A stretch of 64,000 bases of DNA from Saposhnikovia divaricata (lineage: Eukaryota > Streptophyta > Magnoliopsida > Apiales > Apiaceae). A program made the translations under genes and the position numbers. Below are positions 1 through 10,907 of this stretch, one piece after another; position 1 is the first letter of the stretch; each line of letters opens with the position of its first letter. The stretch covers positions 50,713,546 to 50,777,545 of the forward strand of contig CM071600.1 in assembly GCA_036435485.1 (NCBI GenBank). Direction: 5' to 3'. The notes below the pieces were generated by a model. That model made no database searches, was not told the origin of the DNA, and saw only the letters and a list, made by a program, of their open reading frames with translations.

Positions 1-2243
1 GTAGAAATAGGACTGTTTCAGAAATGACTAGAAGCAGTCTAAAGGAGATGAATCTGCCTGCAATGTTGTGGGCTGAGGCAGTGAGAAATTCAATATACAT
101 TCTCAACAGGCTTCCTACACAAGCATTGACAAGAGTAACACCACACGAGGCTTGGACAGGAAATAAACCAGAAGTAGGTCATGTACGCGTTTTTGGGTGC
201 TTGACACACATGAAAACTCCAAGTGTGCATAATACAAAGCTCGACGATCGTAGCAAAAGGGTGATAAACTTGGGAAGAGAGGCTGGAACAAAAGGGTATC
301 GACTATATGATCCAAAAGAAAAACGCATTCATATAAGTCGTGATGTAATCTTTGAGGAAACAAAACATTGGCCATGGAATGAACTTGCAGAAAGGAAGAG
401 TGAGCAGCAGAGCTTTGCTATGCCTGGTATGTTCGAAGCAGAAGAAGAAAACACAGATGACATTGAAGATGATGATCCTAACAATGACAGAGTCAGTGGT
501 GATAATTTTTCTGCAAATGAAAGTCATAGTGATGATAGCACTCTAGTATCAACTCCACCATCTCAGATTTTTGGTTCAAGGATTGATCAAGACAACTACG
601 ATGACAGTACAGAGCCACAAAAATTCAGAAGGCTGAGTGATTTGTACAATAATACAGAGGTAGTAGAAATTGATGAAGAGTTGTGGCTCATGGGGATAGA
701 AGAACCTGTCAACTATACACAGGCGGTGAAAGATGTTAATTGGCGAAAGGCAATGAAACAAGAGATGGATTCTATTGATGCAAATGACACTTGGGAGCTA
801 GCAAGTCTACCACCTGGACAGAAAATTATAGGTCTCAAATGGATCTATAAGTTGAAGAAGGATGCAAACGGGAAGATAGTGAAGTATAAAGCACGGCTCG
901 TAGCGAAGGGATATGTACAGGAGCATGGTATTGACTTTGATGAAGTGTATGCCCCAGTCACTCGTCTAGAGACAGTAAGGCTGTTGCTAGCATTGGCAGC
1001 CAAGAATCAGTGGGAAGTTCACCATCTCGATGTGAAGACAGCATTCTTGAATGGAGATATAAATGAAGATGTTTATGTTGCTCAACCGGAGGGTTTTGAA
1101 AAGAAAGGACAAGAGCATCTAGTGTACAAGTTATCAAAGGCTCTATATGGTCTTGGCCAGGCACCTCGTGCCTGGTATGCCAAACTTAATGCATGCCTTG
1201 TAAGCCTTGGATTCACACGGTGCCCTTATGAACATGCTGTATACACGAGGAAGAGTGGAGAAAACAGCTTGGTAGTTGCAGTCTACGTGGATGACCTTTT
1301 AGTGACTGGTACAAGCTTATCAGAAATCGAGAAATTCAAAAAACAAATGAAGCTTCAGTTTGAAATGAGTGATATGGGTAAACTCAATTACTACTTGGGA
1401 ATGGAAGTTGAACAAGGAGTGGATTACATTGAGTTGAAATAGTCAGGATATGCACGAAAGATTTTGGAAAAGGCAGGTATGGCAGATTGTAATCCGACGA
1501 AGTATCCAATGGATCCAAAGGAACAACTCAGTCGAGATGAGGCAGGAAAATTGATCAATGCAACAGATTACAAAAGCATGGTTGGAGGTCTGAGGTATTT
1601 GGTCCATACACGACCGGATATAGCATACTCTGTAGGCATAGTTAGCAGATATATGGAGAAGCCCACGAAGAAGCATCTAGATGCAGTGAAAAGGATACTC
1701 AGGTATGTGAAAGGGACTATCCAGTATGGGTTGGTGTACACAAAGGACAGTGGCAACAATGTGTTGACTGGTTACTCTGATAGTGATCTAGGTGGACAGC
1801 TAGAAGACAGAAAGAGCACAGGAGGTATGGTTTACTACCTGAATGAGAGTGTTATAACGTGGGTATCTCAGAAGCAAAAGTGTGTTGCCCTTTCGTCGTG
1901 TGAAGCTGAGTTCATGGCAGCCACAGCTGCAGCTTGTCAAGGAATCTGGCTCAAAAATATACTTAGTCAAATAACATCAGAAGCTATTGGTCCAGTAGTT
2001 TTGTGCATAGACAATCGTTCTGCAATCGACCTAGCTAAAAATCCTATGTTTCATGGAAGAAGCAAACACATTGATATAAGGTTCCACTTCATAAGAGAAT
2101 GCGTAGAACGAGGTGAAGTAATTCTGAAACATGTTTGTAGCAATGATCAGAGAGCAGACATCCTGACAAAAGGGTTGGCTACTGTCAAGTTCGAAAATAT
2201 GAGAAAGTTACTGGGAGTTAAGAATCTGAGTAAACAGGTTTGA
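1..2243 (+). pseudogene. Copia pol: integrase C-terminus, reverse transcriptase, RNase H; one in-frame stop
   Basis: This is the C-terminal part of a Copia polyprotein, which copies element RNA into DNA and inserts it. The N-terminal 110 or so residues are the end of the integrase (WAEAV..A..ILNRLPT, VFGC). The RT_2 domain runs from about 715 to 1440 with KARLVAKGY, LDVKTAFLNG and the catalytic YVDDLL box near 1283-1300. RNase H follows with DRKSTGG, SSCEAEF and the terminal DILTKGLA. A single TAG at 1440-1442 interrupts the frame just after RT. The same frame resumes at once and stays open to 2243, so one C-to-T change of a glutamine codon is the simplest cause. The ATG at base 24 is internal and not a true start. 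Apart from the stop the sequence looks well preserved. Confidence 0.92.
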
Positions 2244-2258
2244 GATTAAGGGGGAGTA

Positions 2259-2527
2259 TGTTTCAATTAATCTCAAACATGATTTGATTTGATTTCGTTT
2301 TCAGCATGATTGGCATATTGTTAGGAGTTTGAATAAATCAACAGGTGGTTGAGTTTGTTTAGGAAACCATATCAGACTTGATATCAGTCTTGTGCTAATT
2401 TGTAGCAAGTCTGTTATTCTCTTTTCTATATATTCATGTAATGCTCATTCTAATAAAATTGCAAGACACGTTTAGTCGAGCAAAGTACTTTGTTTTGTTT
2501 ATATAATTCTAGTTGATTGTGTAAACA
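2259..2527 (+). repeat. 3' LTR of the Copia element
   Basis: It starts with TGTTTCAATT directly after the purine-rich stretch AAGGGGGAG and most probably ends at ...GTAAACA (2527). A polyA-like AATAAA lies near 2453. The right end is inferred from the TG...CA rule only, since the 5' LTR is not in the window. Confidence 0.7.
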
Positions 2528-2668
2528 GACAAGAAGGGATTAATTCATAATGGGTATGCATTCCATGAAGATTATTTCTCAGTAGAAACTCCAGATGGTC
2601 CTTTGGTCACTCCGGCATACGAGGTTGTAGCAGAAGACTTGATCCTGGGCAAAGGTTTCTCTACGTGA
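2528..2668 (+). pseudogene. Possible last coding exon of an unrecognised host gene, next to the Copia 3' LTR
   Basis: Directly after the LTR a 46-codon frame runs to a TGA at 2666-2668. Its composition is protein-like: it starts DKKGLIHNGYAFHED and contains SVETPDGPLV and ends LILGKGFST. Base composition is much less AT-rich than the surroundings, and a T-rich, 3' UTR-like tract follows. The preceding bases (TTGTGTAAACAG) could serve as a splice acceptor. I do not recognise the family. It may be a gene 3' end cut off by the retrotransposon, or a gene that simply lies next to it. The upstream part of the gene is not in the window. Confidence 0.4.
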
Positions 2669-3100
2669 CTGGCAGTTATCATTGGAAGTTGTTGTTATCT
2701 TTTATTAGTTCTATGTAGTTGTTGTAGCTTGCTGTTTAGTTTCTAGGTTTCAGTTTGTTGCTTTGCAGGCATTTAGTCTCTTCTAGTTCTAGTTTTCTTA
2801 GCAGGCTGTTGCCCCTTTTGTCCTGGCCACTATGGCCTTGGCTCTAGGTTTTAGTTTCCAGCGTGGTATCCATTCTTTCTAATGCATGGCTTTTCTAAAC
2901 AAAATATAGAGAAAAGTGTTACTAAAGTTAACTTTAGATATATTACCGAAAGTAGACAGCATTTTGTGTATAAAATCTGGATGACATTTTTGTAACAATA
3001 GCATTCATCCCTTTGTATTTACAAAAATAGCCTCTTCACATTTTATGTGAATATCTCTTAACTTTAGGTAGTTATCTAAAGGTAACTTTAGGGCCATTAA

Positions 3101-3102
<2 letters not shown>
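2669..3102. other. Noncoding stretch, 3' UTR-like
   Basis: T-rich sequence following the possible exon, with repeats of GTTGTTGT and TTCTAGTT. It may be the 3' UTR and flank of that gene. No ORF or element end seen. Confidence 0.4.

Positions 3103-3176
<74 letters not shown>
3103..3176. repeat. (AT)n microsatellite, 37 units
   Basis: An uninterrupted run of AT dinucleotides 74 bp long, at the left edge of the AT-rich Helitron remnant. Confidence 0.98.
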
Positions 3177-3178
<2 letters not shown>

Positions 3179-4584
3179 ATATTGGTCATTTTATTTCTAA
3201 AAATGAAAAAATTTAGTTATGAGATATAGATAAGATGATATGTTTTAGCTGAAAAATATAATCAGTTAATTATTAATTATTATGGTATTATTTTATTGAA
3301 TACAATTATCCGTGATACTACTGGAAAAGAAAATGTTTTAGTAAGAGAAAATATAAGGTAACATGTTTTAGTTGACAATGTAATTTTAGTTTTTAGTGAT
3401 CATAATAATATTATTTTATTTTATTAAAGATAATTACCCGTAGTATTTTTAGAATATAAAAGATAACGTATTTTTACCTAAAATAAAATTAATTAGTTAT
3501 TAAAATATAGAAAAGGCAACACATTTTTACCTATAACAAATATTTAAATAAAGATAATTAAGTAAGAAAAAAAGGTTTGAAAATGAGATATTTTAGTTAG
3601 AAAATATAGAAAAGATATTACGTTTTAGCTGAAAAGGGTAATCAAGTAGTTATTAGTAATTATTTATAAGTTTATTTCATTAAATAGAATGGCCCATGAT
3701 ATTTTTGGAAAGGAGAGGTTTTAGTCATAAAAGTTAGAAAAGATAATGTGTTTTAGCTGAAAAATGTAATATCGTTACTTTATTTTATAAAATCGAACTT
3801 TATGTTTTTACAAACAATGAATATTTAAGTAAGGATAATTAAGTAAATAAATTAAGTTTGAAAATTAGATATTTTTGTTAGAAAATGTAGAAAAGATAGT
3901 ACCTTTTAACTGGAAAAGGTAATTCGTTAGTTATTATTAATTATAATATTATTAGTTTATTTCATTAATTAGAGCAACCATATTTTTGGAAATAATAGAT
4001 TTTAGTTAGAAAAGTTAGAAAAGGTAATAGCTGAAAAAGGTAATTGGTCAGTTATTATTTAGGAGAAAATGAGATATTTTAGTTAGAAAATATATAAAAA
4101 ATATTACCTTTTAGCTGAAATATAGTATTATTAGTTTATTTAATTAATTAGAATGATCATATTTTTGGAAAGAAGAGATTTTAGTTTAAAAAGGTAATAG
4201 TTGAAAAAGTTAATTGGTTAGTTATTATTTAGGAGAAAATGAGATATCTTAGTCAAAAATATAGAAAAGATATTACCTTTTAGCTGAAAAAGGTAATCAA
4301 TTAGTTATTAATAATTATAATATTATTAGTTTATTTCGTTAATTAGGACGACCATATTTTTGAAAAGAAGATATTTTAGTTAGAAAGTTAATAGCTGAAA
4401 GAGTTAATTGGTTAGTTGTTATTTAGGAGAAGTGTTAGGAAGAACTGCGTGTAATATTTTGAGAAAAGATTGTGTTTTGTTTTTTATAATTAAATGAAAT
4501 AATTAAATAAGATAAGTACCATACCGTACTGTACCGTACCTTACCAAAACTTTCAATGTTTTGTCTTTTATAATATAGTATAGA
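3177..4584 (-). mobile_element. Non-autonomous Helitron remnant with internal tandem repeats
   Basis: The right end is, on the - strand, the same 5' terminus found in the other Helitrons here: TCTATACTAT... followed by a gene-free start containing AACATTGAAAGTTTTGG, inserted after A and before the host T at 4585. The body repeats, three to four times, a diverged AT-rich unit of roughly 170-250 bp with the core TTTTAGCTGAAAAAGGTAAT, near 3590-3680, 3880-3960, 4070-4160 and 4250-4330. The 3' hairpin plus CTAG end was not found, so the left limit is a guess. No Rep/helicase ORF is present. Confidence 0.6.
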
Positions 4585-5943
4585 TAGATAGATATGACAC
4601 ACATCATCTTTCTCTCTCATGTACTTTTAATTAATAAAATATTATATAAGGATTATTATAAGGAGTATTGTTGGAGACAATGTTACTTATTTAATTAAGT
4701 CTTAAACTATTAAGAGCCAATTTTTTATATCTACATATATTATAATGTTAGGAGATTGGAAAGTTACCAAAAGCATCCAAAATATTTTTCTTAAATTTTC
4801 TATTTTTTAATGTTTTTTCGAATTTCTTACATTAAATAGCATCTAAATGACATCTTAATTAGTCATTAATCTCACCTATTATACATATAGATTAAATTTA
4901 CTTTTTTTTTGTCAAGCAACAAGATATAAAAACTCTATTTTATCTATGATTATCAAACTTTATTTGATCATTATAATTATTATTTAATATAAAATAATAA
5001 TTATAATTTTTTTGATAAAATGACAATTTAAAACTATTTACATTGCATCATTTTTTATTCTGTATTAAAAATCATTACAATTTCTTTTCAGACGTAGAAT
5101 AGACGAACTTAACTTCTCAATCATTTTTTTTAGCGATGATTGTAGGAATCATTATAAGTTGTCGAAATATATAGATGTTTTGGGTAACATCTGTCACTTG
5201 TATACAAATAATATCCCCTGATTTTTACTTTTGCACATGAATAAATTACACATGTATTGCGATCAAATCGATTAAATTGAATAGACCCAATTATTTTATC
5301 AACCAATTTATTAGTGGGGTGTCGGTTTTAAAAAACGTTATTTAGGCATTTTCAATATTTATGATTTTTTATCGTAAAGATTACGTTCGTGTTGTGATTG
5401 TTATTTTTTATGTTATGATATTTTCATGAATCTAAAAATTCTAGATCTATAATGAGTATTCTTCCAACTAATAATTCATATAAATTATTTTAAATCAATT
5501 TTATAGAGAATTTTTAAATATTTACTAATTTTTTAAAAATAATATAATCAAATTTATCTATTTTTAATATTTTTAAAAAATTCATTAATCACGCGAAGCC
5601 GGTTAATTTGCCTAATTTTATATAAAAAATGAGTTAAGTGGTTGTTGGACTTGTTCTTAGCTAACTTTCATTATTTCCTTTTACATATTTTGTAATATGT
5701 TACACTTTCATTTCATAGAATTTTTTTGGAATTATTTTGCTCAAAATAAATAGTTAGTTCTAGTAAGAGCTTCCTTAAAATAAAATTTTAATTTTTTAAA
5801 ATATGGAAATTATCAAAAATAGTCATATTTTTAAATTTTTTGCAAAAATATGATAAAAATTACATATGTGATTGTGCAGCAGGTTGAAAATATTTGCATT
5901 TCAGGATGCAGTCATGATATTTGGGATTGCAAATGACATTGTA
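4585..5943. other. AT-rich intergenic DNA
   Basis: No ORF with protein-like composition, no terminal repeats or hairpins with duplications were found. The tract GATAGATAGATA at 4583-4594 is a short microsatellite. Confidence 0.5.
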
Positions 5944-5953
5944 TCATATTTTT

Positions 5954-7601
5954 TTTTTTTGAAACAGAAAGATTTAATTAATCAAAAGAAGAATCAATCA
6001 AAACATACTCCAACACACAAGAAGGAGGAGATGTAAAAGAGTTCACAGTCCCTAACAAACAAGGTAGTTTAGCTATACTATGAGCTACGCTATTTGCTTG
6101 CCTCCGAACATGTTGAACATTCAAATCCGTTCTTTGTTGTAGGATAGCCGTACAACCTTCAAACGTATTCCCAACTTCAGACATATAAGCCGTCCTCTTG
6201 AGTACCGCATTCACCACACTTAGCGAGTCACATTCAACCACAACGTTTTCGATGCCCATATCAACGACCCAACACAGAGCTTCATAAACACCCACTGCCT
6301 CCGCCTCCAGAACTGAAGCACCCCCCTCTACACATTTGTTCATCCCAGCAATAAACTCTCCCTTGTCATTTCTGAGAACCATGCCAATTCTGAATGACGA
6401 GCAACCTTCATAAACAGCAGCATCCACATTCACCTTATACCACCCAACCTCTGGTGGTTGCCACTTAGCTTGTCTTCTGTGATTTCCACCAGTAATTCCC
6501 CTAGAACAGCTCTGATTCTTTTGATGTGCTTCCTGCCAGTCAGAAACCATTTTTGCACTTATGTCCATTGCTAATTTCGGTGTCATCTGGTTCCCCTCCC
6601 AAATTCGCTTATTTCTGGCAAACCATATACCCCAAAGAGTTCTTGTTAGAGTTACTAACTTATCTACTGGTTCCATGCTAAGCCTCTCCAACACCCATTG
6701 TGACAACAGCTCCACTTCAGAAGTATCATATTCCCCACCAGTGTATGACCAACAATTCCTAGCAAAAACACAATCCAGAAAAATGTGTCGTAAATGCTCA
6801 ACATCTGTAGTGCACATAGGACATATGATCGTTGTTTGAACCCCTTTACCTCGTAACAGATTTCTTACTGGTATAGTATTCTTGCAAACTCTCCACAAGA
6901 AAAATTTCATCTTATGAGGCACTGGAATTTTCCACAATCTATTCCATCCTTGTGAGACGTTCTGCAACTCCTGACTGTGATGATTTTCATACCAGAAATG
7001 GTAACCAGATTTGGCCGTATACTTCCCATCCACCGTGTGTAGCCATGCAACTCTATCTTGGACCTGATTCTGTGGTACTCTTGTATTTAAGATACATTGA
7101 ACATCAACCTCATGAAAAGTTTGCCCTATTTTTGTCACGTCCCATTGCTTGATGTTTGGACGGAAATACTCACAAACTTTATCACGCCTGCTGCTGTTCA
7201 CATGATGATTCTCCACCCTGAAGTCATTCTTCCCTCTCAGCCACTGATCTGAGAAGATATTTATGCTTCGCCCATCCCCCAACACCCATTTCAAACCCTT
7301 ACAGAGTTCCTCCTTCGCTTCACATATTCCTGTCCAAATAAAATTCGCCTCATTCCCTTTTTGAGCTTTCAGAAGATGATCGTTAGGATAGTATCTTGCT
7401 TTGAACAGTCTAGCAACTAAAGATCCTGGATTACTTAAGAAATGCCATATGTGCTTACCAATCAATGCCACATTGAAACCGTGCAAGCTTCTGAATCCCA
7501 AACCTCCTTTATTTTTGGTCATACACATTTTATCCCAAGCCTGCCATCGTATACCTTTGCAGTTGCCTTTCCCAGATTTCCATTTTATTTTTATTTTTTT
7601 T
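5954..7601 (-). mobile_element. 5'-truncated LINE (non-LTR retrotransposon)
   Basis: On the - strand it ends with a 3' UTR and an A tail (T run about 5949-5960 on +). The 10-bp sequence TCATATTTTT occurs at 5944-5953 and again at 7602-7611, as expected for a target-site duplication, although its T-rich part overlaps the tail. The element is cut at its 5' side inside ORF2, the usual result of incomplete reverse transcription. Only the C-terminal third of ORF2 remains. Confidence 0.85.
5978..7601 (-). pseudogene. LINE ORF2 C-terminal fragment (zf-RVT and RNase H)
   Basis: LINE ORF2 encodes endonuclease and reverse transcriptase; only its C-terminal 540 or so residues are left. The fragment begins within the post-RT region (GIRWQAWDKMC, GGLGFRSLHGFN). 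It continues through the zf-RVT domain (PHKMKFFLWR, CPMC and HIFLDC, about 6780-6990). It ends with a plant-type RNase H domain (VNVDAAV, EAEAVGVYEAL, VVECDSLS) at about 6010-6450. The frame stays open over the whole stretch and ends at a stop at 5978. The first 20 or so codons of the open frame (7602-7657) are flanking DNA, and its apparent start there is a TTG, so no genuine start exists. The endonuclease and the RT catalytic core are missing, so it cannot move on its own. Confidence 0.88.
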
Positions 7602-7611
7602 TCATATTTTT

Positions 7612-8083
7612 GAAAAAACATTCTACAACTTAAATATTTTGGAAAAAAGCCTTTCAAAATACGAGGTGTCTTCCGATACTCTTAAGTATATTTTCTCGAT
7701 CCGGGTACTGAATAAGTTACATTTTGATGAAAGGGTAACCTTTTTATTTTGTAAAGTGTCCTACTGAAATAGTATATAAATTCTTAAGTAAATAAAAGAT
7801 AAAAAGACTATTAATATGACCAACTTGGCAACTTTGATACGCAGGCGCAGTTGAGCCACCGCTGTATGCATAATTATATACAGCTTCCGCTGCTTCTGTC
7901 TTTTTTTTTATTAACCAACTTCTCTGCCTCCTCGTATTACCAGGTTTATCTTGTTCTTTTTCTTTTTCATTTTTTTCCTATACATTATAATTGTTTTGAT
8001 TAATAATACGAGTTGGGACGTGGGTGTTTCCATGTCATATATTGTGTGTGTTCTTGTTTGCTTTTACTTATTGATGATAGAAA
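7612..8083. other. Intergenic DNA upstream of the TRIM
   Basis: No gene seen. A stretch near 7915-7945 (AACTTCTCTGCCTC) loosely resembles 46139-46155, upstream of the intact transporter, so part of it may be the decayed 5' region of the neighbouring transporter pseudogene. That similarity is weak. Confidence 0.35.
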
Positions 8084-8280
8084 TGTAGAGTGGGTGTCAA
8101 CCCAAGTCCTACATCGTCAAGATAAAGAAGAATTATCTTGAATATAAGCAGCCAAAACAACTCCATTAGTATGAGGCCTTTTGGAAGGAGCCCAAAAACA
8201 AATCCGTGCGAGTTTGGCCACGGCCTAGAGCAGACAATATAATAATAATGTGGAGTTAATGGGTATTGTGCGGCCCAACA
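8084..8280 (+). repeat. TRIM left LTR
   Basis: Direct repeat partner of 8509-8699; TG...CA ends, followed by the tRNA-Met primer-binding site. Confidence 0.92.
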
Positions 8281-8282
8281 AG

Positions 8283-8294
8283 TGGTATCAGAGC
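8283..8294 (+). promoter_or_regulatory. TRIM primer-binding site (initiator tRNA-Met)
   Basis: TGGTATCAGAGC, the complement of the plant initiator tRNA-Met 3' end, two bases after the left LTR. It also fixes the + orientation. Confidence 0.92.
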
Positions 8295-8508
8295 CGATGG
8301 TTAAGAAGTTGATCCTGGGGTTGTGGGCTGCAAATTGTGTGGTGTGGGAGGCTCTCCAGAACTGCAATTGGAGATCTTGGATGGCTTTTGTTGAAAGTCT
8401 TCCTGACATTGAGATGTTCGGGCGGCGTGTCCCGCAAGATGAGGAGCCACAGATGAATAGCGGCGGTATAAGGTCACAAGATTGGTGGTTCTTAGATTGA
8501 GGGGAGAT

Positions 8509-8699
8509 TGTAGAGTGGGTGTCAACCCAAGTCCCACATCGTCAAGATAAAGAAGAATTATCTTGAATATAAGCAGCCAAAACAACTCCATTAGTATGAG
8601 GCTTTTTGGAAGGAGCCCAAAAAGAAATCCGTACGGGTTTGGCCACGGCCTAGAGCGGACAATATAAAGTGGAGTTAATGGGTGTTGCGCGGCCCAACA
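8509..8699 (+). repeat. TRIM right LTR
   Basis: Direct repeat partner of 8084-8280, preceded by the polypurine tract at 8497-8508. Confidence 0.92.
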
Positions 8700-8970
8700 A
8701 GAAGTAGAAGTGATACTTGAATAACGTGTAACTTTGCCGCTTCCCGCTTTAGTAATCTCCTTGTCAGCAAATCCTTCATTATACTTTACCATACCAATTG
8801 AACCTCGAACTTTCTCTCAGCTCCATCCATCACGAACCCGAACCTTGGCTCTTGATACCACTTGTTAGGTTAGGGTACTAACACAATTCGAGATTCATAA
8901 ACACCAATACAGAGCACACACACCCAATCGATTAACTGACAAGATCCACCAAAGCATATGATGTTATCAA
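8700..8970 (-). mobile_element. Remnant of a Copia-like element: LTR edge, primer-binding site, gag start
   Basis: On the - strand an LTR-like stretch ending ...CCTAACA (8863 on +) is followed after two bases by TGGTATCAAGAGCC (8847-8860), a known variant of the tRNA-Met primer site. A short frame beginning MDGAERKFEV follows, resembling the N-terminus of Copia gag, and soon decays (8740-8830). No second LTR was found. The outer limit, where similarity to the transporter upstream region resumes near 8977, is approximate. Confidence 0.45.
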
Positions 8971-9648
8971 TGAATTAATTAACTGATGTTGTTTGTGTCA
9001 ATTATTATTTGGAAGTAGAAATATGGTTGTTGGTGATAGCAGTGGCCCAGGCATGGTCAAAAGAACTCATTATGGATGCAACAAGAGTAATTTCTTTCCT
9101 GAAGAATCATTTAAAAGCTGTGGAAGTTATAGCAGGGCTTTAAGGAGCACAAAATCGTGGCTTACTGATCGTCTCTTCACACGATCAAGTGATGAATCAG
9201 AGCTACAGGAAATGCGTGCTAGGAGCCAGAATGAGATGAAGAAATCTTTAAACTGGTTTATTATAATTTGATGTTGGGTCTGTTTTGGGAGCTGGAGTTT
9301 TTGTACTCACTGGACAAGCTGTTAGGTGTCTTGTTGGACCTGTTGTCATAATATCATACCTCATTTCGGGTTTGTCTGCTCTACTTTCTATTCTTTTTGA
9401 GTACATTGTATCTGGGGCAAGTGTGGCACGTTCATGGACTTCATATTTTGCAACATTATGCAACCATAAACCAGAAGACTACCGCATACATGCTCCGTTT
9501 CTAGCACGCGGATTCAATGATTTAGATCCTATTGTAGTTATATTATTAATAGTTATCTGCATTGGTGCATGTCTGGGCATCAAGGGTTCATCAAAGTTGA
9601 ATTCTCTTGTAACTATAGTCCATATGGTGGTCATGATATTTATCCTTA

Positions 9649-9975
9649 CTAGTTGTAACCCGTGCGAAGCACGGCACAGATCGAACACAAGGCGAGATTA
9701 AAATATTAACATTAATATACTATTTAATTATGTAGTTATAGAGAATCAAATCCGATATAAAGTTAAAAAAAAATAAAATAAATATATCTTTATAATTATG
9801 TAGTTGTAAGGGATCGAACCTGGGGTGAAGCTAAAGAAATTAAAATTAATAAATCTTGTATAATTATGTAGTTGTAAGGAATCAAACCCCCGAATTTAGT
9901 GATAACCAAATTTGGTATTTTGGTACTACTGCGTAATATTAAAACATGGGTTTCCACATTAATAAAGAGCATAAA
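9649..9975 (-). mobile_element. Short non-autonomous Helitron inside transporter pseudogene 1
   Basis: Read on the - strand, the 3' end is a hairpin CCGTGC-TTC-GCACGG (9660-9674), then six to seven bases, then CTAG (9649-9652) before a host T, the Helitron 3' signature. Host sequence rejoins exactly at A9648/T9976 when compared with the intact transporter near 47700, giving the expected A/T insertion point and no target duplication. The 5' end does not begin with the usual TC. Inside are three diverged copies of a roughly 60-bp unit containing TATAATTATGTAGTTGTAAG. Confidence 0.85.
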
Positions 9976-10383
9976 TAGTAGGCCTTACTAAAGCTGATAC
10001 TTCTAATTTCCAACCTCTGGCACCTTTTGGCATGGATGGTGTTTTGAGAGCATCAGCTATGCTTTTTCTTCGCATATGTAGGATTTGATGGTGTTTTTAC
10101 ATTGGGAGAAGAGATCAAAAATCCAGGACGTGACATACCTATTGGCCTCATAGGTTCGATGATTATTGTTATAACAACTTATTGCGTTTTGGGAGTAACA
10201 TTATGCCTCATGCAGCCCTACAGTCAGATTAATGTTGATGCACCATTCACAATTGCATTCGAAGCAGTTGGAATGAATTGGGCGAAATTTGTAGTGGCCT
10301 TTGGCGCACTGAAGGGAATGACAACAGTGGTGCTTTAAACTATCATTGGTCAGGCAAGATATTTCAATCACATTGCACGGACC

Positions 10384-10907
10384 CAGGGGCGGACGCACGG
10401 TGTGACCGGGGGTGGCCGTGGCCCCCACTAGACTCCCAGCAGAAAGGATTTTAAACATAAATGTGCGTCTACAATCAAGTAATTTGGGTTATTTGGCCCC
10501 TGCCATCTTTCAATTCTCTAGTCCACTTGATCAATAGTATAAGCCCGTAGATTGTAAAACAACATAATCATTACTCAATTGTCCAATTGTAAAGAGTGAA
10601 GTTAAAAATAAGGAGCCATCTCGTATATTAGAAAACAAAAAAAAAAACCTCCATCTCCGGACATCAGCATTTCTAAACCTTCGTTTCTCTAGTGGCCGGT
10701 ACCGTGGTGCATCTCAAGATTATTTGATGGTGTAAATTAAAAAGAAATCACTCCTAATATTAGCATAGATGTCATAATCGATGATTTCGTAATTTAAGAT
10801 AATGTCGGTCTCAATTTTAATGTATTAGAGCAATATTATTTTTATGTAATATGAATTATAGAATTTATTTTGGCCCCCCTTGGAGAAACTTTCTGCGTCC
10901 GCCCCTG
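10384..10907. mobile_element. hAT-type MITE, 524 bp, with perfect 14-bp TIRs
   Basis: Terminal inverted repeats CAGGGGCGGACGCA and TGCGTCCGCCCCTG bound the element. The 8-bp target duplication CACGGACC is present on both sides (10376-10383, 10908-10915). TIR type and 8-bp duplication are those of the hAT superfamily. It encodes no transposase and interrupts transporter pseudogene 1 at the codons for IARTHM. The perfect ends and duplication suggest a fairly recent insertion. Confidence 0.96.

Larger units (their letters stand above)
1..2527 (+). mobile_element. Ty1/Copia LTR retrotransposon, 3' part (5' part outside the window)
   Basis: The open frame already runs at base 1 inside the integrase domain and continues through reverse transcriptase and RNase H to 2243. 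It is followed by a polypurine tract (about 2247-2257) and an LTR starting TGTTTCAA at 2259. Domain order integrase, RT, RNase H is that of Copia, not Gypsy. The 5' LTR, gag and protease lie outside the window, so total length and insertion duplication cannot be checked. Confidence 0.93.
8084..8699 (+). mobile_element. TRIM (terminal-repeat retrotransposon in miniature), 616 bp
   Basis: Two direct repeats of 197 and 191 bp (8084-8280 and 8509-8699) start TGTAGAGTGGG and end CGGCCCAACA. A primer-binding site TGGTATCAGAGC (initiator tRNA-Met) lies at 8283-8294, two bases after the first repeat, and a purine tract GAGGGGAGAT directly before the second. The internal 228 bp encode no retroviral domain. 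Flanks AGAAA (8079-8083) and AGAAG (8700-8704) look like a 5-bp duplication with one change. The LTRs differ at about eight positions plus a short indel. It must be moved by enzymes of another element. Confidence 0.93.

Noticed and set aside
6561..7152. + strand ORFs opposite the LINE fragment
   Set aside because: They are shadows of the clear - strand ORF2 domains.
7915..7960. Possible shared 5' UTR exon between transporter copy 1 and the intact gene
   Set aside because: Only about 15 bases match near 46139-46155, not enough to claim homology by eye.
8282..8500. 73-codon ORF inside the TRIM
   Set aside because: It starts in the primer-binding region and has no retroelement or host domain; TRIMs are noncoding.
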